50,822 nucleotides of DNA from Candidatus Aenigmatarchaeota archaeon (GCA_023137195.1 JAGLPV010000021.1:1-50822), one strand, 5' to 3'; counted from the stretch's first letter, positions 35,375-45,448 are shown. Numbers and translations are program-made. Notes: generated by a model from the letters alone, not told the origin.

Positions 35375-36205
35375 ATGGAAACCGATGAAGAAAAAAAATG
35401 GCAGAATCTAAAAAAAACAATCACCAAAGAACTTAATTTTGACACAGAAAATTATACCAATAATTTCATAAAAAGAAGAGTCGCCTGCCGGATGAGAGCA
35501 ATTAAAATAGATGATTATTTCGCCTATTCACTCGCTCTTCAAAAAGACAAAGAAGAACAAAAAAAACTCCTGAAGGAACTTACAATCCATGTCACAAATT
35601 TTTTCAGGGACAGGGAAATGTGGAACACTCTGGAAACAAAAATTTTAATCCCTCTAATTGATGCAAAAATTGATGCAAACGACAAAAACCTCTCTTTCTG
35701 GTGCGCCGGTGCATCTTACGGGGATGAACCCTATTCTCTTGCAATCCTCCTGTCAGAAATATTAAGCAAGAAAAACAAACTGTCTAACTTTCACATCAGG
35801 ATAACAGCAGAGGATATTGAATCAAAAGTAATTGAAAAAGCAAAAAAAGGAGAGTTTGTAGATACGCACTTTTCTGAGATGGATGTGTCTCTGCTTGAAA
35901 AATATTTTGACAATATCAATAGTTCTTTTGTTATAAAAGAGGACATAAAAAAGCTTATCTACTTCAGGACAAGAGATATATTATCTCCCTTCGGAGCGCC
36001 AAAAAATATAGATGTCCTTTTTTGCAGGAACACTGTAATCTATTTTGAACGGGAAATAAAAGAAAACCTTTACACGAAATTTTCAGAAATACTCAAACCA
36101 AAAGGATATTTTGTAATGGGTAAAATGGAAACTCTTAGCGGACCTGCAAGAGATGATTTTAATTGCATTGACACCTCAAACAAATTTTTCCGGAAAAAAT
36201 CATAA
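35375..36205 (+). CDS. cheR: Chemotaxis protein methyltransferase CheR
   Basis: LTIHVTNFFRDREMW, FWCAGASYGDEPYSLAILL, DVLFCRNTVIYFERE, YFVMGKMETL. Confidence 0.95.
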   Translation: METDEEKKWQNLKKTITKELNFDTENYTNNFIKRRVACRMRAIKIDDYFAYSLALQKDKEEQKKLLKELTIHVTNFFRDREMWNTLETKILIPLIDAKIDANDKNLSFWCAGASYGDEPYSLAILLSEILSKKNKLSNFHIRITAEDIESKVIEKAKKGEFVDTHFSEMDVSLLEKYFDNINSSFVIKEDIKKLIYFRTRDILSPFGAPKNIDVLFCRNTVIYFEREIKENLYTKFSEILKPKGYFVMGKMETLSGPARDDFNCIDTSNKFFRKKS

Positions 36206-36331
36206 ATATCCTCGAGAAGACATTTACTCCATCTAATAATACTATTTGTATTGTTATCTAACCAGAGGGGGAACTCATGAGAAAAGAAGAATAACCACAA
36301 AAGTATCTTAAAATTCAACGGTTCCGTGTGT

Positions 36332-36449
36332 CATTCAACAAAGTTGAATGTGCAGAAAATCATGGAGAGTCATCGGTCTTTGACTGATGTGCGGAAAATC
36401 TTTGAGTCATCTGTCTCGAACAGATGTGCGGAAAATCTCTTTGATTTTC
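36332..36449. repeat. Array of three hairpin + TGYRGAAAATC units with covarying stems
   Basis: CATTCAAC-AAA-GTTGAATG-TGCAGAAAATC; CATCGGTC-TTT-GACTGATG-TGCGGAAAATC; CATCTGT-CTCGA-ACAGATG-TGCGGAAAATC, then TCTTT-GATTTTC. Confidence 0.75.
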
Positions 36450-36476
36450 TTGCATTCCTACATCTCATGGATATAA

Positions 36477-37508
36477 TCATCTTTTTCTTCTACAAATCAA
36501 ATCTACCCTCTTTATTATATTCCCAAGTGGCTCAACATAATCTGCCAGATTATTATCAACAATCGACTTAGGCATCCCATATATCATACTGGTCGCCTTA
36601 TCCTGCGCTATAACAACACCATTATTCTTTTTTATTGCTCTTGCCCCATCTGTACCGTCCTTTCCCATTCCGGTAAGCACAACTCCTATCACATTTTTAC
36701 CTGCAGCCGCAGCCGCAGACCGGAACATCATATTCACGCAAGGTCTCACATATTCTTCCTTTGGCTTTTGATTTAGGGATATATACAGATCAATCCCTTT
36801 TTTTATCTCAATATGATGATCTCCCGGGCAGACATAAACAGTCCCTTTTTTCAGTGCCTCTCCATGCCTGGCTTCCTTTACATTAACCTGGCAGATGGAC
36901 TTCAACCGATTAATAAAATGAATCATAAAATTCCCCGGCATGTGCTGTACAAGAACAACAGGCAGGTAATAATCCTCCGGAAGCGTAATCAAAATCCTCT
37001 CCACGCATGGGGGACCTCCTGTAGATGCACCAATCAGGAGAATCTTTTGTGTCTCCTGTGAATGTATTTTAGGCACAATTATCCTCTTCGTAAACTGATT
37101 CAAATTGCTCCCCGCTGCCGCCAAAACTTTTTCCCGTATCTCTTTTTCAAAAGCAATCTTGTTTTCCGGGATAATCAACCTCTGCGGCTTCTCGATAAAA
37201 TCAACCGCCCCAAGCTCAAGCGCCTTGATTGTTATATCCCCATCCTTCCTTGTATAGGAACTGATCATAACAACAGGAGTTTTCGTCGTATTCATTATCT
37301 GCTCTAAAGTAGAAAGACCGTCTAATTTTGGCATTTCAACATCAAGAGTGACAACATCGTATTTTTTTAACTTTAGTTTTTCCAGAGCCTCCAGACCATT
37401 CACTGCTCTATCGACACAAACATTATCAAAAGACAAAATCGTTCTTGAAATCAGATTCCTGATAAATAAAGAATCATCAACAACCAGAACATTAATTTTA
37501 TTTTTCAT
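36477..37508 (-). CDS. cheB: Chemotaxis response regulator protein-glutamate methylesterase CheB
   Basis: REC (VLVVDDSLFIRNL, DVVTLDVEMPKLDG) + methylesterase (LLIGASTGGPPCVERIL, VVLVQHMPGNFM, VVLTGMGKDGTDGARAIK). Confidence 0.96.
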   Translation of the reverse strand: MKNKINVLVVDDSLFIRNLISRTILSFDNVCVDRAVNGLEALEKLKLKKYDVVTLDVEMPKLDGLSTLEQIMNTTKTPVVMISSYTRKDGDITIKALELGAVDFIEKPQRLIIPENKIAFEKEIREKVLAAAGSNLNQFTKRIIVPKIHSQETQKILLIGASTGGPPCVERILITLPEDYYLPVVLVQHMPGNFMIHFINRLKSICQVNVKEARHGEALKKGTVYVCPGDHHIEIKKGIDLYISLNQKPKEEYVRPCVNMMFRSAAAAAGKNVIGVVLTGMGKDGTDGARAIKKNNGVVIAQDKATSMIYGMPKSIVDNNLADYVEPLGNIIKRVDLICRRKR

Positions 37509-37532
37509 ATAACTATTCAACTATGTAAACAT

Positions 37533-37889
37533 TTACAACTTAGACAACTCTTCCAGGATTTTTGCTTCCTGGAACGGTTTTACAATAAACCCCTTTGCCC
37601 CGTTTTTTATAGCATCGCTTACAATAGACTGCTGACCGGCAGAAGAGCACATCAAAACATTCGCATCAGGAAAATCCGCCTTTATCTTTTTCAGACAATC
37701 TATACCGCCAAGATTCGGCATGACAACATCCATAAACACAACATCCGGCTTATTTTGCTTATATTTTTCATAACCGTCATTGCCATCAACTCCCTCTGCA
37801 ACAACCGTATAATTATTCTTGATAAGAATTTTCTTGATTATCATTCTCATGAACGCAGAATCGTCAACAAGCATTACTGTTTTTGCCAT
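37533..37889 (-). CDS. cheY: CheY
   Basis: MLVDDSAFMRMIIKKIL, VVFMDVVMPNLGG, LMCSSAGQ, IVKPF. Confidence 0.93.
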   Translation of the reverse strand: MAKTVMLVDDSAFMRMIIKKILIKNNYTVVAEGVDGNDGYEKYKQNKPDVVFMDVVMPNLGGIDCLKKIKADFPDANVLMCSSAGQQSIVSDAIKNGAKGFIVKPFQEAKILEELSKL

Positions 37890-37922
37890 ATTCTATATTA
37901 TTAATTATACATATTTAAAAAC

Positions 37923-38282
37923 TTATCCGCAAAGCGTCTTCACAGCATTATTTATATCATCGCCCCTAAAGGGTTTAGTAATGTATATTTTTGCGCCCAG
38001 AGCCTTTGTTTCAGCTTTTGTCTTTTCATTCAACACAGAAGAGCACATCACAACTTTCGCAAGAGGATTTATTTTCTTGATTTCTCTTAGCGCACTAATC
38101 CCATCTGTCCCGGGCATAAGTATATCTAAAAATACCAGATTTGGTTTTTTTTCCTTGTACACATCTACTATTGCCGCACCATCTGCCGCTTCCCCAACCA
38201 CCTCACAACCGGCTTTTTTCAGGAAATTCTTTAATATTGTTCTCATAAGACCAGAGTCATCTGCCATAATTACTGTTGTCAT
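37923..38282 (-). CDS. cheY: CheY (second)
   Basis: IMADDSGLMRTILKNFL, LVFLDILMPGTDG, VMCSSVLNEKTK, ITKPF. Confidence 0.93.
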   Translation of the reverse strand: MTTVIMADDSGLMRTILKNFLKKAGCEVVGEAADGAAIVDVYKEKKPNLVFLDILMPGTDGISALREIKKINPLAKVVMCSSVLNEKTKAETKALGAKIYITKPFRGDDINNAVKTLCG

Positions 38283-38391
38283 TTTTTCACCTATCTATTA
38301 ATCATACATCATATATTTTTATATTTATATATTTTATCATTACAAGTAAACTCATATATTTAAAATCATATAGTATCTACAACATTGCCTC

Positions 38392-40377
38392 TTACTCAAA
38401 CAAAGTCCCTACATCCACAATCAATATCACCCTCCCGCTCCCAAGGATTGTAGCTCCTGAAAATCCATTTGTTTGCTTTAAAATATTCTCAAGAGGCTTT
38501 ATGATTATATGCTGCTCACCTATAACTTCATCAATAATCAACCCGATTTCTTCTCCCTTCCTCTCGACAACAAGCACAAAATGCATATCCTTTTCTTCAT
38601 CACCTTGATTCTCTTCAATGCAAAGCAGTTTTTTCAGCCAAAATAAAGGCAAATCAGAGTTCCTGTAAATGATTGTATCCTCATTCTGGATTTTTTTTAT
38701 ATCACTTTTCTTTATTGTGATTATATTATTGACAACATCCATTGGCACTGCATATTCGCGAGTTCCCGCACGGAAAAAAAGACTTTGTATAATCGCAAGC
38801 GACAAAGGCAGCCGGAGAGTCACTGTTGTTCCAATATCTTTTTCTGAATTTATTGTGTATGTACCTCTCAAACTGCGTATTGTGGACTGGACAACATCCA
38901 TCCCAACACCCCTACCCGAAACATCTGTTATTACCTCTGTTGTACTAAACCCGGGTAAAAATATCAGATTAAATGCCTCCTTCTCAGTCATCATGCCTGC
39001 TTCTTTCTCTGTTATGAGCCCTTTCTTTATCGCTGTCATTTTCAGCACTTCGGGATTCATTCCATTACCATCATCACTAATCTCTATGACACATGTATTT
39101 TTTTCTTTTTTTGCAACAAGCTTCACAACTCCGGTCGGCTTTTTGTTGTTCTTCTTCCTCTCCTCAGGAATCTCAACCCCATGATCCACTGCATTCCTCA
39201 ATAAATGAACCAAAGGATCTCCAATCTTATCCAACACAGTCCTGTCAAGCGTAATCTCCTCTCCCTCGACAATAAAATTAACTTCCTTGCTCTGCTTCTT
39301 TGCCAAATCTCTTACCATCCGTGGAAATTTATCAAAAATATGCTTTACCGGAACCATCCTTGCTTCAATCACTTCATCCTGTAATTTTATTATCATCTTG
39401 TCTATGTCTGAAATAATTCTGTCAAGTTCTGAAATATGATATCTCTTGCTTAACTCATCAAGCCCTATCTTTGCTATGACAAGCTCCCCTGCCAAATTCA
39501 TCAAAGAATCCAGCTTTGTTATACTTACCCGTATATTCTGCACTGTCTGGACAACATTCTTCTTTGATTCTCCTCCTGCGGGCGCAGAATCTTTCGAAAT
39601 TTCCTGCTTTTCTGCCGCTTTTTTATCGCTGTATTTTTCAATACTCACCTTCTTTATTTCCGCAACACCCATTATTCTTTTTTTAATTTTCCCTTGCTCC
39701 TCTTCTGAGATAATCAACAAATTAAATTCCTTGCCAAAATTACCTTCCTCCAGTAACTTTAAATCAGGATGACTTCCAACCACCTCGCAAACATTCTCAA
39801 GAGCATTGAACACCAGCTGGACACGAACCCCCGGAAACATACAGTCTTCCGTAAGAACAATCTTTGCCCGTAACACCTTATCTTTTGCACCTGCAATTTT
39901 TTTTCTTGCATTATCATCCAGATTAAACTCCACATCTCCTCCCTTATTTCCTGCTCCCTGTTCACCATCCGAATCTTTTTTTTCAACCTCAGACGAAGTC
40001 AGCATTTGTTTAAGTCTCTCTATAATGGCGGCATTCCCGGATGTATCTCCCTCTGAACCTGATGAAGCAACATCATCTACCATTGCCTCTACCTCATCTA
40101 TGCACTCAAAAACCAAATCAATCAAATCGCTATTCACTTTGACCTTATTGTTCCTGACTTCATCAAATACATTTTCAAGCTTGTGCATCATCTCTTTGAT
40201 GCTCATAAAACCCATTGTCGCCGAATTACCTTTTAATGTATGGGCCGCCCTGAATATTACATCTATTGCCTCTTTATCCAACTGATTTTTCTCAAGCACC
40301 AAAATAGAATTATTAAGATTTTCAATCTGCTCTTTTGCATCTGCAATAAATTCTTCTATATACTCCTCATTTGCCAT
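38392..40377 (-). CDS. cheA: Chemotaxis histidine kinase CheA
   Basis: Hpt RAAHTLKGNSATMGF, dimerisation, LLRNAVDHGVEIPEER, DDGNGMN, GFSTTEVITDVSGRGVGMDVV, CheW-like C-terminus. Confidence 0.97.
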   Translation of the reverse strand: MANEEYIEEFIADAKEQIENLNNSILVLEKNQLDKEAIDVIFRAAHTLKGNSATMGFMSIKEMMHKLENVFDEVRNNKVKVNSDLIDLVFECIDEVEAMVDDVASSGSEGDTSGNAAIIERLKQMLTSSEVEKKDSDGEQGAGNKGGDVEFNLDDNARKKIAGAKDKVLRAKIVLTEDCMFPGVRVQLVFNALENVCEVVGSHPDLKLLEEGNFGKEFNLLIISEEEQGKIKKRIMGVAEIKKVSIEKYSDKKAAEKQEISKDSAPAGGESKKNVVQTVQNIRVSITKLDSLMNLAGELVIAKIGLDELSKRYHISELDRIISDIDKMIIKLQDEVIEARMVPVKHIFDKFPRMVRDLAKKQSKEVNFIVEGEEITLDRTVLDKIGDPLVHLLRNAVDHGVEIPEERKKNNKKPTGVVKLVAKKEKNTCVIEISDDGNGMNPEVLKMTAIKKGLITEKEAGMMTEKEAFNLIFLPGFSTTEVITDVSGRGVGMDVVQSTIRSLRGTYTINSEKDIGTTVTLRLPLSLAIIQSLFFRAGTREYAVPMDVVNNIITIKKSDIKKIQNEDTIIYRNSDLPLFWLKKLLCIEENQGDEEKDMHFVLVVERKGEEIGLIIDEVIGEQHIIIKPLENILKQTNGFSGATILGSGRVILIVDVGTLFE

Positions 40378-40392
40378 ATTATTCTATAATAC

Positions 40393-41001
40393 TCAAGCCA
40401 TTTTTTTGTTCAACTCTTTTATTATGCGATTCATCGCCTTTGGCGTTGTCATAAGTATGAATTCTCCTTTAAAATTTTCCTTATCTATGTGCAGTTTTGT
40501 ATTAGTAAGCAAAGCTGTATGCGCAACCATTGCATGCTGTGCTGCAACTGTATTCAAAAGAGAGGCCGCCATATCATAGCAAGAAGACGGAACACTAGGC
40601 AATATCTTCATCTCAAGAAAATCAGCCAGGGAATTTAGGTATGCCGCGCAAATTATATTCCCTACCTCTTTCAAAGTAGAATCTCCCATCTCATCAACAT
40701 CTTTCTTCTCTTCTCCCAATAGCAAAGAAATAAGACGAAGAGCAGTATTTTTTTCAAACATCAAAAGCATTGTGCCGTCAATATCCCCATTAATCTCAAG
40801 AAGTACACCATATACCTGCTCTTCCGGGCGCTCAAGAGTCTCGGCAATTTTTTCTATCGCAACAAAACTCACATCAGGGACCTTTATATCTATCCTCTTA
40901 TTCACCATATCAGATAATGCTGTCGCAGCATTTCCTGCTCCAATATTTGCAATTTCTTTAATCGCATCATGTTCCAGTTCACTTAACATCTTCTTAATCA
41001 T
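40393..41001 (-). CDS. cheC: CheC phosphatase
   Basis: Two active-site-like helices: AIKEIANIGAGNAATALSDM and TLKEVGNIICAAYLNSLADF. Confidence 0.93.
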   Translation of the reverse strand: MIKKMLSELEHDAIKEIANIGAGNAATALSDMVNKRIDIKVPDVSFVAIEKIAETLERPEEQVYGVLLEINGDIDGTMLLMFEKNTALRLISLLLGEEKKDVDEMGDSTLKEVGNIICAAYLNSLADFLEMKILPSVPSSCYDMAASLLNTVAAQHAMVAHTALLTNTKLHIDKENFKGEFILMTTPKAMNRIIKELNKKMA

Positions 41002-41588
41002 TACATCATCTCCTTTACCTTGTCTGTTATTTTCTGTAAAACCATATCAGCACCATCATTGCAGAAATATAAAAATATATGTCCTGTCTTGTCATCCTTC
41101 CCCTTCCAGCAGAATCTTGTATCTATTAAAAATACCTTTCCTTCCTTTGCAACCTCTTTCTCTCCTTCGGAAATGAACACATCCTTTAGAATGTCCACCC
41201 CTAATTTTGAATACTGCTTGCTGAATTCAAATGAATCTTCTATTGAAAGATAATCCTTGCATGAAACAGCATAGCTTGTGCTCATGGCAGTCAGTGATTT
41301 TTTGTCCTTTGATCTCATCTTTACGACAACCATATTATCTGTATCTCTTGGAAACATGACTAAAAGACCGCCTTTGCTTTCTTTCATCTTAAAGTCAAGA
41401 GAATACCTGTTTTTGTCAAGATAATCAAACAAACTACTAAATTTTTCTTCTGTAAAAATATAAGTCCTCGTTACATCAATCACTATTTCTGCACCCGTAT
41501 TCTGGGATATCGCCATTCCAATCCTTCCCGAACCAATATTCCCTATTTCTTTTGCCATTTCATTTTCCATCTCATCGAGCTGTTCCAT
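41001..41588 (-). CDS. CheC-like protein, divergent
   Basis: EMAKEIGNIGSGRIGMAISQNTGAEIVID; adjacent to and overlapping cheC. Confidence 0.75.
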   Translation of the reverse strand: MEQLDEMENEMAKEIGNIGSGRIGMAISQNTGAEIVIDVTRTYIFTEEKFSSLFDYLDKNRYSLDFKMKESKGGLLVMFPRDTDNMVVVKMRSKDKKSLTAMSTSYAVSCKDYLSIEDSFEFSKQYSKLGVDILKDVFISEGEKEVAKEGKVFLIDTRFCWKGKDDKTGHIFLYFCNDGADMVLQKITDKVKEMM

Positions 41589-41701
41589 AGTTCATCTTCA
41601 ATCATATATTTAATATATTTATTAAATAATATAGAAAATATATAAATCTATCCACTGTTTTTTTTGATACTCTCACAAAAAAATTCATCAAAAACCAACA
41701 A

Positions 41702-42577
41702 TTACATCCTCAACTTTTTCAGGAAGGCAATTCTCTTTTCCATGTTAGGATGCGTGGAAAACAACTCAACCACTCCTTTTGTATCTATATACATAGAAGA
41801 CATTGAAGGATTCATGTATTTTTTAGCATCAGGCATACTCACACTATTGTGTATTTTTTCCAGTGCACTAATAAGATGCTGTGGTGTATGCATTGCCTTT
41901 GCACTAAACTGATCTGCCCCATATTCCCTTAACCGACTCAAATACAGCACAGGAATATTAAACACAAAATATACTATCTGAGAAACAAAATTTGCAAGCA
42001 TCCACTTCATAATCCCTGCCCCAAATGAATTGTTATCGTCATCTCCGCTACTCAAAACCAGCGCAAACGCAATGTAACTGACAACCATCGGAAGCAATGA
42101 CGCAATAGTAATCACTGTCATATCCCTGTTCTTTATATGCCCTAGTTCATGATTGATTATCGCCGTCAATTCATCATCGCTCAACTTCCCGTCAATATTT
42201 TTCTGCATCATGCCTTTGGTAAGCACAACGCGGGCAGTACTTTGACCCCTTCCATAAGTATATGCATTCATGACCGGGCTTGGATCTACCCCGACCCGAA
42301 CAGGAGGAAGCCCTGCTTTCTTTGCCTCATCATTCACCTTCCTATAGAGAGAATCACTTTCCTGCGCAAAAACAATATGATTAAAATGGTCAAGCATCCA
42401 CGGAGATACAAAATACTGCACCGCCACAAGAACCACGCCGATAATTGCATAGAACCATATGCCCATGGAAGACTGGAAATAAAACATCCCCACAAGACTT
42501 ATGATTGCATAGAACAAGAGGAATATAAATCCAATCGTAATGTAATTAGTATATTTTAATCTGGCTGACGTAATCAT
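41702..42577 (-). CDS. htpX: Membrane metalloprotease HtpX (M48)
   Basis: LTAIINHELGHIKNRDMTVIT zinc motif; VNAYTYGRG-type (MNAYTYGRGQSTARVVLTKG); SREYGADQFSAK-like REYGADQFSAKA. Confidence 0.96.
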   Translation of the reverse strand: MITSARLKYTNYITIGFIFLLFYAIISLVGMFYFQSSMGIWFYAIIGVVLVAVQYFVSPWMLDHFNHIVFAQESDSLYRKVNDEAKKAGLPPVRVGVDPSPVMNAYTYGRGQSTARVVLTKGMMQKNIDGKLSDDELTAIINHELGHIKNRDMTVITIASLLPMVVSYIAFALVLSSGDDDNNSFGAGIMKWMLANFVSQIVYFVFNIPVLYLSRLREYGADQFSAKAMHTPQHLISALEKIHNSVSMPDAKKYMNPSMSSMYIDTKGVVELFSTHPNMEKRIAFLKKLRM

Positions 42578-42662
42578 AAAACAATATAGATTAAATGTTT
42601 AAAAAAGTAACTGATTTAAATATTATTTTACCATAACCCAAATGAAAGGCTTCTTTCTTCAA

Positions 42663-43718
42663 CTATAAAGAATACTCCCATATTCTTTTCTCCTTAGGCG
42701 TCCTTATATCAGAAACTTCTCCCGCAATATCTTTCAAAAACAATTCTTTTATTTCTTTCATAGAATAATCAGGATAATTCCCAAGAATCCACATCAACTT
42801 AGTCATCTCAGTCTCACTGACCATATCATGCCCGGGAATTGCCCCAACATCCAGCGCTTTCTTTCCGCATTCATAAAGATACATCCATGAAAAACCAATA
42901 GCGCACTGTGAAGACACAATAATAGGAACTCCCTTTTTTATTGCCTTTTTAATTTCAGGTATCAGTGAATTCTCATCTATTGGAACATTCCCTGCCCCAT
43001 ATCCTTCAAGAATTATTCCTTTATAACCAAGATCTATTAACCCGGAAATTATTTTCGGATTGAACCCCGGCGTTATTTTCTGGATGCATACGGCTTCCTC
43101 TAATTTATCAAAAAATTTTAGTTCTGCATTATTATTGTCATTCTGGTAATGCTCCCCTGTATGCCTAATGTCATGCTCAATCACACCCAAAGGCAGCATT
43201 CCGACACTCTCGAATGCCTCAAATTCAAGTTCACGGAATTTTTTAGTCCTATTCCCTCTCAAAATTTTACTATTGAATACTATCATCACTTCATGCATAT
43301 CTGTTTCTGTAGCAACGCGCATCGCATCAAGAACATTTCTCTTTGCATCAGAACCCAGTTTATGAGGCGGTACCTGCGAACCTGTTAAAACGACAGGCTT
43401 AGATAAATCCTGCAATAAAAAAGACAATGCCGATGCACTGTAATGCATAGTATCTGTCCCGTGAGTTATTACAAAACCATCATAATCAGAATAATTATCC
43501 TTTATTTCCTTTGCAATTTCAAGCCAATATTTGGGTTGCATATTGGAGGAATCAATATTAAATAAATCAATAGTTCTAATATCCGCAATTTCTTTTATTT
43601 CAGGAATAAAAGTCAGCAGTTCTTTCTCATTGAATTCTCCCGGTCTCCAACTGCCATTGACCATCTTGGCAGTAATTGTTCCACCTGTCCCAATAAGCAA
43701 AACTTTCTTTTTAGTCAT
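42663..43718 (-). CDS. Type I L-asparaginase
   Basis: VLLIGTGGTITAKMV, GFVITHGTDTMHYSASALSFLL, VLTGSQVPPHKLGSDAKRN. Confidence 0.94.
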   Translation of the reverse strand: MTKKKVLLIGTGGTITAKMVNGSWRPGEFNEKELLTFIPEIKEIADIRTIDLFNIDSSNMQPKYWLEIAKEIKDNYSDYDGFVITHGTDTMHYSASALSFLLQDLSKPVVLTGSQVPPHKLGSDAKRNVLDAMRVATETDMHEVMIVFNSKILRGNRTKKFRELEFEAFESVGMLPLGVIEHDIRHTGEHYQNDNNNAELKFFDKLEEAVCIQKITPGFNPKIISGLIDLGYKGIILEGYGAGNVPIDENSLIPEIKKAIKKGVPIIVSSQCAIGFSWMYLYECGKKALDVGAIPGHDMVSETEMTKLMWILGNYPDYSMKEIKELFLKDIAGEVSDIRTPKEKRIWEYSL

Positions 43719-43793
43719 ACACTTGAATGGAATCATAGTATTATAAATCTTGTATCCTCCTCAAACAATCTCATCGTCCGTTGAATGCATCAA

Positions 43794-44666
43794 TCATGCA
43801 ATTATCAGATAAGCCCCGAAAAACATTATGACACAGCACAAAACCCTTTTTAGCAAATGCTTTTCATGAAACAATCCTCCTCCAATTATCGTTGAAAAAA
43901 TTGTGCTTGTCCTCTTTATCGGGATTACCAAACTGACATAAGCCATTGATACCGCCTGCGCCTGGAAATACCTGTAAGTGCACGTAAGAAGGCTTACAAG
44001 AAGTATCCATTTCCCTGCATTTCTTATCCCATTCTTTATCCCGGCAAATCCATTATGAAACAAATGTATAAGAATAATAAAATTCACCGCAATAAAAAAA
44101 TGCACAAATACAAGATATGTAATTGGAGTAATCCGACCAAGTATTATCTTATCGCAAAGAGAGGAAAAACCATACAAAAAAAGAGCAATAAAAATATAAT
44201 GAATATATTTCGAGTGAATCATCTTTTTTACCGGACCCAGCAAAGTAGGGTGTTTTGTGCTTATCTCAAGCAAATACGAACCAAAAATTATAATCCCGAC
44301 CCCAACCAACTGCTGTAAAGTCAAAACCTCTCCAAGAAAAATCCATGCAAGAAGCATAAGAAAAGCAGGTCCGAAATTAAGCAGAGGAGACACCACAGAT
44401 ATCTCCATATGCCTCACTCCCTTTGCCACATAGAAAAAAGCAAGACCTCCTAAAACAGAAGTAGTATAAATAAAACCCATGGTATAGGGCTCTTTTAATA
44501 CGCTAAAGTCTACATAAGACAAAAAAGGAATGACAAAAATAAAGTTGAATATTGAAAAAACCGTTGAAAATTCCATTGAATGTTCCTTCATCAACGTCTT
44601 CTTCTCCACCACAGCAGATATACTGCCCACTATTGCACATGCAAATGCGAACACATACCACTCCAT
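43794..44666 (-). CDS. EamA/DMT-family transporter
   Basis: About 10 hydrophobic helices; two EamA-like halves (GPAFLMLLAWIFLGEVLTLQQLVGVGIIIFGSYLL). Confidence 0.88.
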   Translation of the reverse strand: MEWYVFAFACAIVGSISAVVEKKTLMKEHSMEFSTVFSIFNFIFVIPFLSYVDFSVLKEPYTMGFIYTTSVLGGLAFFYVAKGVRHMEISVVSPLLNFGPAFLMLLAWIFLGEVLTLQQLVGVGIIIFGSYLLEISTKHPTLLGPVKKMIHSKYIHYIFIALFLYGFSSLCDKIILGRITPITYLVFVHFFIAVNFIILIHLFHNGFAGIKNGIRNAGKWILLVSLLTCTYRYFQAQAVSMAYVSLVIPIKRTSTIFSTIIGGGLFHEKHLLKRVLCCVIMFFGAYLIIA

Positions 44667-44668
44667 AA

Positions 44669-45031
44669 TTATTCCTTATTAAGCATCATTATTGTCTCTG
44701 CAATATCTCCTGTCTCCTCAAGAACTTTCTCTACCTTATCTCTTGTCTTGCCGGTCTGCTCCATTATCATCTTTATATCCTCATCACTAAAAGCTTCCTT
44801 CTCCTCTTCACCGGACTCCAACTCCAACTGGGAATTATCCACTTCAGTTTCAGTCCCCGTTATCTGGAAACTTGTCTGTCCCTGCACTGTTATTTTCTGA
44901 ACATTGGGATTTTCAATAATTATCGTCTTATCCGGGCATATTATCCTGACCTCTGTCGCATCAAGCTCTTTTGTATTCATTCCCATCTGTTGCATCATCT
45001 TCTGCATCTGTTTTGGATTTACATTAAACAT
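44669..45031 (-). CDS. nac: Nascent polypeptide-associated complex protein (archaeal NAC)
   Basis: MQKMMQQMGMNTKELDATEVRIICPDKTIIIENPNVQKITVQGQTSFQITG; C-terminal UBA-like EDIKMIMEQTGKTRDKVEKVLEETGDIAETIMML. Confidence 0.96.
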   Translation of the reverse strand: MFNVNPKQMQKMMQQMGMNTKELDATEVRIICPDKTIIIENPNVQKITVQGQTSFQITGTETEVDNSQLELESGEEEKEAFSDEDIKMIMEQTGKTRDKVEKVLEETGDIAETIMMLNKE

Positions 45032-45165
45032 GTTTTCTCACCATCAATAATATTAGTTATAACTAAATTATAAAAATGTATGAATTTAATCAAAAGCAAA
45101 TCCTTTTAAAAATAATAGGTATATTTAATTTAACCTAAATTTAATTTTACTTGGTGGGTGATGAA

Positions 45166-45432
45166 ATGGTAGAAGAAAAAGAAATACACGAACTGATGAA
45201 TAAAGATATATTTACTGACAGGGGCTCTTTTTGCGGTCATATTGTTGACGCAGAACTGGATTTTGCAAAATACAAAATGAAATCCATAATTGTTGACGCA
45301 GCAAAAGGTTCTTATCTGGCAGAAATAGTCGGCGGGAAAAGAGGAGTAATTATTCCATGGGAAATGGTGAAGGCAGTAGATGATGTTGTTATTGTAAAAC
45401 ATATTACCACTCCTTCAATAGGTGAAGAATAA
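45166..45432 (+). CDS. PRC-barrel domain protein
   Basis: IHELMNKDIFTDRGSFCGHIVDAELDF...GKRGVIIPWEMVKAVDDVVIVK; ATG at 45166 preferred. Confidence 0.75.
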   Translation: MVEEKEIHELMNKDIFTDRGSFCGHIVDAELDFAKYKMKSIIVDAAKGSYLAEIVGGKRGVIIPWEMVKAVDDVVIVKHITTPSIGEE

Positions 45433-45448
45433 AACAAAAGTGAAATCA

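Noticed and set aside
36332-36449. CRISPR array
   Set aside because: Only three units; the 'repeat' is short and the variable part is itself palindromic; no cas genes in the window.
36326-36571. 81-aa + strand ORF across the hairpin array
   Set aside because: Runs into antisense cheB and is better explained by the structured repeats, though a decayed coding repeat cannot be excluded.
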